DNA of 64,000 bases from DATEPR01 sp963780635. Its GTDB lineage: Bacteria > Actinomycetota > Actinomycetes > Mycobacteriales > Pseudonocardiaceae. The translations under genes and the position numbers were made by a program. The stretch spans positions 310,001 through 374,000 of the forward strand of contig CAWACW010000012.1 in assembly GCA_963780635.1 (NCBI GenBank), in the 5' to 3' direction. Each line of letters opens with the position of its first letter. The first letter of the stretch is position 1. Positions 61,086-64,000 of this stretch are shown in pieces. Under the pieces are notes generated by a model that was not told the origin of the DNA, searched no databases, and was given only the letters and a program-made list of their open reading frames with translations.

Positions 61086-63644
61086 CTAGTTCTGGGCGCC
61101 TGGGCGGATCAGCTGGCGGAGTTGGTCGAACAGCTCCGCCCGGCTGGTCGAACCCAGCTTCTGACGCATGCGGGCCACGTGGTGTTCTACCGTCTTCGCC
61201 GAGATGAACAGGCGGTCGCCCACCTGCTTGTACGTCAACCCCGCCACCACGAGCGCCGCCACCTCGCGTTCCCGGTCGCTGAGCACGCCGCCCGCGTCGC
61301 CGCCTGCTCGCGTCGGGCGGGCCACCGGGGCGGACTGCGTCGCTGGTGGGGCTACCGCCGGCTTGACCGGGCGGCCCTGCAACACCCTGGCACAGTTCAA
61401 CAGACTCACCATCGCCTTCCGATCGGACGTCCGGATCGCCGCCTGGCCGGCCAACCTCGCGCCGTCCCAACACAATCCGGCGTCGTGCAGTGCCCGTGCC
61501 GCCGGTTCGACCCTCGCCGCGTCGACGTGCCCGGCCACCACGGCCAGCCAGCACGCGGCGCCCTCCGCAAGCACGGCGCAATAAGCACAGTGACCGGCGT
61601 TCTTCGCCAACGCTGCAGCGTGCTCCCGTGCCGCCGCGTGATCGCGGGCAGCCACCGGTTGTTCCGAGATGATTGCGGCGTGCAGGCAACTCCAGTGCAA
61701 CGCGGTCGACCACAGTGGCGGGTCGTCCAGTGACGCCAGCAGCTCCCGCGCCTGGTCCAGGTGCGGCTTCAGCCTTGCCTGGTCCCGCAGCCGCGCCGCC
61801 GCGATCGCGAACTCGCCCAGTGGCAGCAGCGTGAACAAGTCCACGGGGTGCCGCATCACCGCCTCGCACGCCTGACTCCACGTCCGCCGCAACGTCGCCA
61901 GGTCACTGTTCCGCCGCGCGATCCCCACCTCGAGCGCCACCGCGAACAACCAGTCCCTCGGCTCCAGCACCCGTACGTTCCTCGTCGCGGCCACCAACTG
62001 CTCCCTGGCCACGATCAACCTGCCCCGCGTCATCGCGATCCACGCCTGCAGCAACTTGTGCCGCGCCGCCAGTAACGGCCCACCCAACGCCGCCGCCGCC
62101 GCCCGCTCCAGCACCGACTCCGCCAATGCCAGCTCACCACCGTGCACGCCGACCAACGCGGCAAGCGCCGCCGGGCTGTCCGGCAACAACAGTGCCTGCC
62201 CGGCCGGTTCCAGCAACGCGGACGCCCGCACCAGTTGCGACAACGCCGCCGTCGCCGAGCCCGTCACCGACTCCCGCACAGCGTCGGCCATCAGCGCCGC
62301 CGCGCCGGCGAGCAGGGTCGGCGGTCCATCCGTCGCGGGCGCCGGCGGCAGCGCGTCGACCTCGGCGAGCTGACCCGTGCCGATCAGGCCGATCGCGGCG
62401 AACGACGCCGGGAAACCTCGGCCCGCCCAGCGATAGAGCTCCGCACTCCGCCCCAGCTGGCCCCGGTGCGCCAGGGCCGCCGCCGCGACCTCGGCGGCTT
62501 CGGCGCGGTGCGGGGCCGCTTCCGTCGCGATCGTCTGGTCGGCCAACCGCAACGCCCGGTCCAGGTCGCCCGAGCGGGCCGCCACCCGCGCCCAACCTGC
62601 CGCGACGTCCGTCACCGGCGTCCCTGCGGTCACCGCCGCGGAGAACAGCTTCGCCGACAGCGCGGGCTGGGCGGCCATCGCCTCACCCGCCGCCATCTGG
62701 AACACCGCCGCCACGCCCGCGCCGCCGACACCTGTGCCCAGCAGCGCCTTGGCCAGGTCCAACACCGGTCCGCCGCGCTCGCGCTGCAGCTCGGCGAGCC
62801 GCTGCCGCACGCCGATCCGCCGCTCCGCGGGCACCAGTGACGCGACCGCACGACGCGCCATCGGCAGCAGGCCGCCGTCGGCACCGAGCAGCCCGGTGGC
62901 CCTGGCCGCCTCCATCATGTCCCGCAACCCGTCGGAATCCCTGCCCAGCAGATCACCCAGCAACTCGATGTGCCTGCCCACGCCCGCCTCCACAGCGAGC
63001 AGGTAGTTCTCCACCTCCGGGTCCAGCCGCTCCAGGTCCGGCCGCAGCCCCGCGAGCACCGACCTGGGCAGCTGCGGTTCGATCGCCTCGACCCAGCCGC
63101 CGTCCTCGGCCAGCGACGCCGCGACATGGGCCACGAACCTCGGCACGCCACCGGTCTGGGCATACACAAAGTCCACTATGGACGTGGGTGGTGCCACGGC
63201 GAGCTGGCCGGTCAGGCAGGCCGCGACATGGTCGCGGTCCCACTGGCCCACCGGCAGCTGGGTACCGGGGCTGCCCAGCAGGTCGGCCAGGACAGTCAGC
63301 TCGACGGGCCGCGGCCACGGCCGGTAGGCCACCACCAGCCGGGATGCGCCCGCGGTGGCCAGCTCGGCGAGGTCGGTCAGCAGCGCGGGGGGCAGCTGGT
63401 GGGCGTCGTCGACGAGGATCGCTCCCTCCCCGGGCCCGGCACCGTCGGCCGGGCCGAACACCCGCACCCCGGCCGCCCGGTAGATCCGGGCCAGCTCGGC
63501 GAGCACCGTCGTCTTGCCATGGCCACCGGGCGCTGGCATCGCGACGGCCACCGGGGTGAGCGGGTCCGCCTCGACAGCGTCGAGGAAGCGCTCGGTCGAG
63601 CTGTCCAGAATGAGCCGGGAAGTGGTCATGGTGTGCTGGATCAA
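61086..63644 (-). CDS. Large LuxR-type regulator with AAA ATPase domain (IniR-like architecture)
   Basis: 852 residues. N-terminal P-loop ATPase: Walker A PAPGGHGKTTVLAELARIYR, Walker B GAILVDDAHQLPPALLTDLA. A long alanine-rich helical middle of TPR character follows (residues ~330-770). The C-terminal LuxR helix-turn-helix reads LSDREREVAALVVAGLTYKQ, VGDRLFISAKTVEHHVARMR, QKLGSTSRAELF. Size and layout are those of LAL-type activators and of IniR of mycobacteria. TTG start at 63644 fits AAGGA 6 nt upstream; ATG at 63629 lacks a site. It lies 41 bp after a gene reading in from the right edge. Confidence 0.85.
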   Translation of the reverse strand: MIQHTMTTSRLILDSSTERFLDAVEADPLTPVAVAMPAPGGHGKTTVLAELARIYRAAGVRVFGPADGAGPGEGAILVDDAHQLPPALLTDLAELATAGASRLVVAYRPWPRPVELTVLADLLGSPGTQLPVGQWDRDHVAACLTGQLAVAPPTSIVDFVYAQTGGVPRFVAHVAASLAEDGGWVEAIEPQLPRSVLAGLRPDLERLDPEVENYLLAVEAGVGRHIELLGDLLGRDSDGLRDMMEAARATGLLGADGGLLPMARRAVASLVPAERRIGVRQRLAELQRERGGPVLDLAKALLGTGVGGAGVAAVFQMAAGEAMAAQPALSAKLFSAAVTAGTPVTDVAAGWARVAARSGDLDRALRLADQTIATEAAPHRAEAAEVAAAALAHRGQLGRSAELYRWAGRGFPASFAAIGLIGTGQLAEVDALPPAPATDGPPTLLAGAAALMADAVRESVTGSATAALSQLVRASALLEPAGQALLLPDSPAALAALVGVHGGELALAESVLERAAAAALGGPLLAARHKLLQAWIAMTRGRLIVAREQLVAATRNVRVLEPRDWLFAVALEVGIARRNSDLATLRRTWSQACEAVMRHPVDLFTLLPLGEFAIAAARLRDQARLKPHLDQARELLASLDDPPLWSTALHWSCLHAAIISEQPVAARDHAAAREHAAALAKNAGHCAYCAVLAEGAACWLAVVAGHVDAARVEPAARALHDAGLCWDGARLAGQAAIRTSDRKAMVSLLNCARVLQGRPVKPAVAPPATQSAPVARPTRAGGDAGGVLSDREREVAALVVAGLTYKQVGDRLFISAKTVEHHVARMRQKLGSTSRAELFDQLRQLIRPGAQN

Positions 63645-63685
63645 CGGCCGTCCTTGGTGAGGGTGGGTGGAGGCGAGCGGTCGGT

Positions 63686-64000
63686 TCAGTGCGCGGCGCC
63701 CGACGAGGTCGTCGCCGATCTGGTGCTCGGCGGTTGCGCGGGGCCCAGGTGCAGCGGGTTGGCCGGTGAGGCGTGACCCGACTCGAGCATGAAGGTCAGC
63801 ACGATCCCGACCGCGGCCAGCGCGATGGTGCTCGCGGTCAGCGCTGCCGGTCGGATGCTCGAGAGCAGGCGCGGCACCAGCGATGGTGCCGGCAGGTCGA
63901 TCGGGAACAACTCGACCGGCGGGCGGGCCGGCGGGTCGGTGCCGAACCGTACGGCCACGTCGGCCGGGTCGAGGGCCTGCTCCCCCGCGTACTCGGCGAT
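63686..64000 (-). CDS. C-terminal end of a membrane-anchored protein (cut by the right edge)
   Basis: 104 residues visible with no stop upstream, so the start is outside. It reads IAEYAGEQALDPADVAVRFG, a proline-rich linker, one membrane helix AALTASTIALAAVGIVLTFM, and a short Ser/Thr-rich tail. Type of protein unknown; the piece before the linker is too short to name. An internal GTG at 63958 is a possible but unlikely start. It is upstream of, and co-directional with, the LuxR regulator (41 bp). Confidence 0.7.
   Translation of the reverse strand: MAEYAGEQALDPADVAVRFGTDPPARPPVELFPIDLPAPSLVPRLLSSIRPAALTASTIALAAVGIVLTFMLESGHASPANPLHLGPAQPPSTRSATTSSGAAH

Overview
The window is high-GC DNA from an actinomycete, most likely of the Pseudonocardiales. 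The evidence is strong G/C third-position bias, frequent GTG starts, two XRE/DUF397 regulator pairs, an actinobacterial integration host factor, and a block in the order pgsA-like / gcvH / garA / merR / DUF151 / merR that matches Rv1822-Rv1830 of Mycobacterium tuberculosis. No rRNA, tRNA, CRISPR array, prophage or complete insertion sequence was seen.

Layout. 1-6240: a PAP2/diacylglycerol-kinase fusion cut by the left edge, then the conserved garA block, all on the minus strand. 6531-12515: a MarR-controlled export island with two 14-helix MFS pumps and a YceI-like protein. One pump is broken by frameshifts and carries fused carboxypeptidase-like beta domains. Near-identical 15-bp palindromes lie in front of the MarR gene and the second pump. 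12601-16031: a DUF2156 membrane acyltransferase-like protein and an acyl-CoA synthetase. 16088-20276: a membrane GGDEF protein, a 63/66-bp tandem array and an MFS exporter. 20640-27784: mIHF, then a decayed stretch (broken TetR, hydrolase and two-component genes, tandem repeats), an XRE/DUF397 pair, a GNAT and a TetR. 27844-33826: small membrane proteins, an aldo/keto reductase and a secreted glucodextranase. 34043-47390: a MITE-like element, photolyase, DUF2254, nucleoside salvage, a GbsR-regulated ABC exporter, a second XRE/DUF397 pair, kynA and an exopolysaccharide sugar transferase. 47588-53988: two ROK regulators and the xylose genes xylA-xylB. 54391-64000: hrpA, a VOC protein, a zinc-type CDF exporter with its own operator, a large LuxR/AAA regulator, and a protein cut by the right edge.

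Most unusual feature. On the plus strand at 17731-18871 there are 17 consecutive units, each with a Shine-Dalgarno core, an ATG or GTG start, one variable codon and then codons for D-R-D-Y; 16 of the 17 end there in a stop. Twelve units encode MRDRDY. Every substitution seen inside the D-R-D-Y codons is synonymous on the plus strand and changes an amino acid in the minus-strand frame. This looks like an array of hexapeptide micro-genes. It lies antisense to the low-complexity N-terminal extension of the GGDEF frame, which stays open through the whole array, so dual coding is possible.

Four loci (10.8-11.7 kb, 21.0-21.6 kb, 22.9-24.0 kb and 36.85 kb) carry single-base frameshifts in otherwise well-preserved genes. 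Sequencing error and recent decay cannot be separated from the sequence alone.
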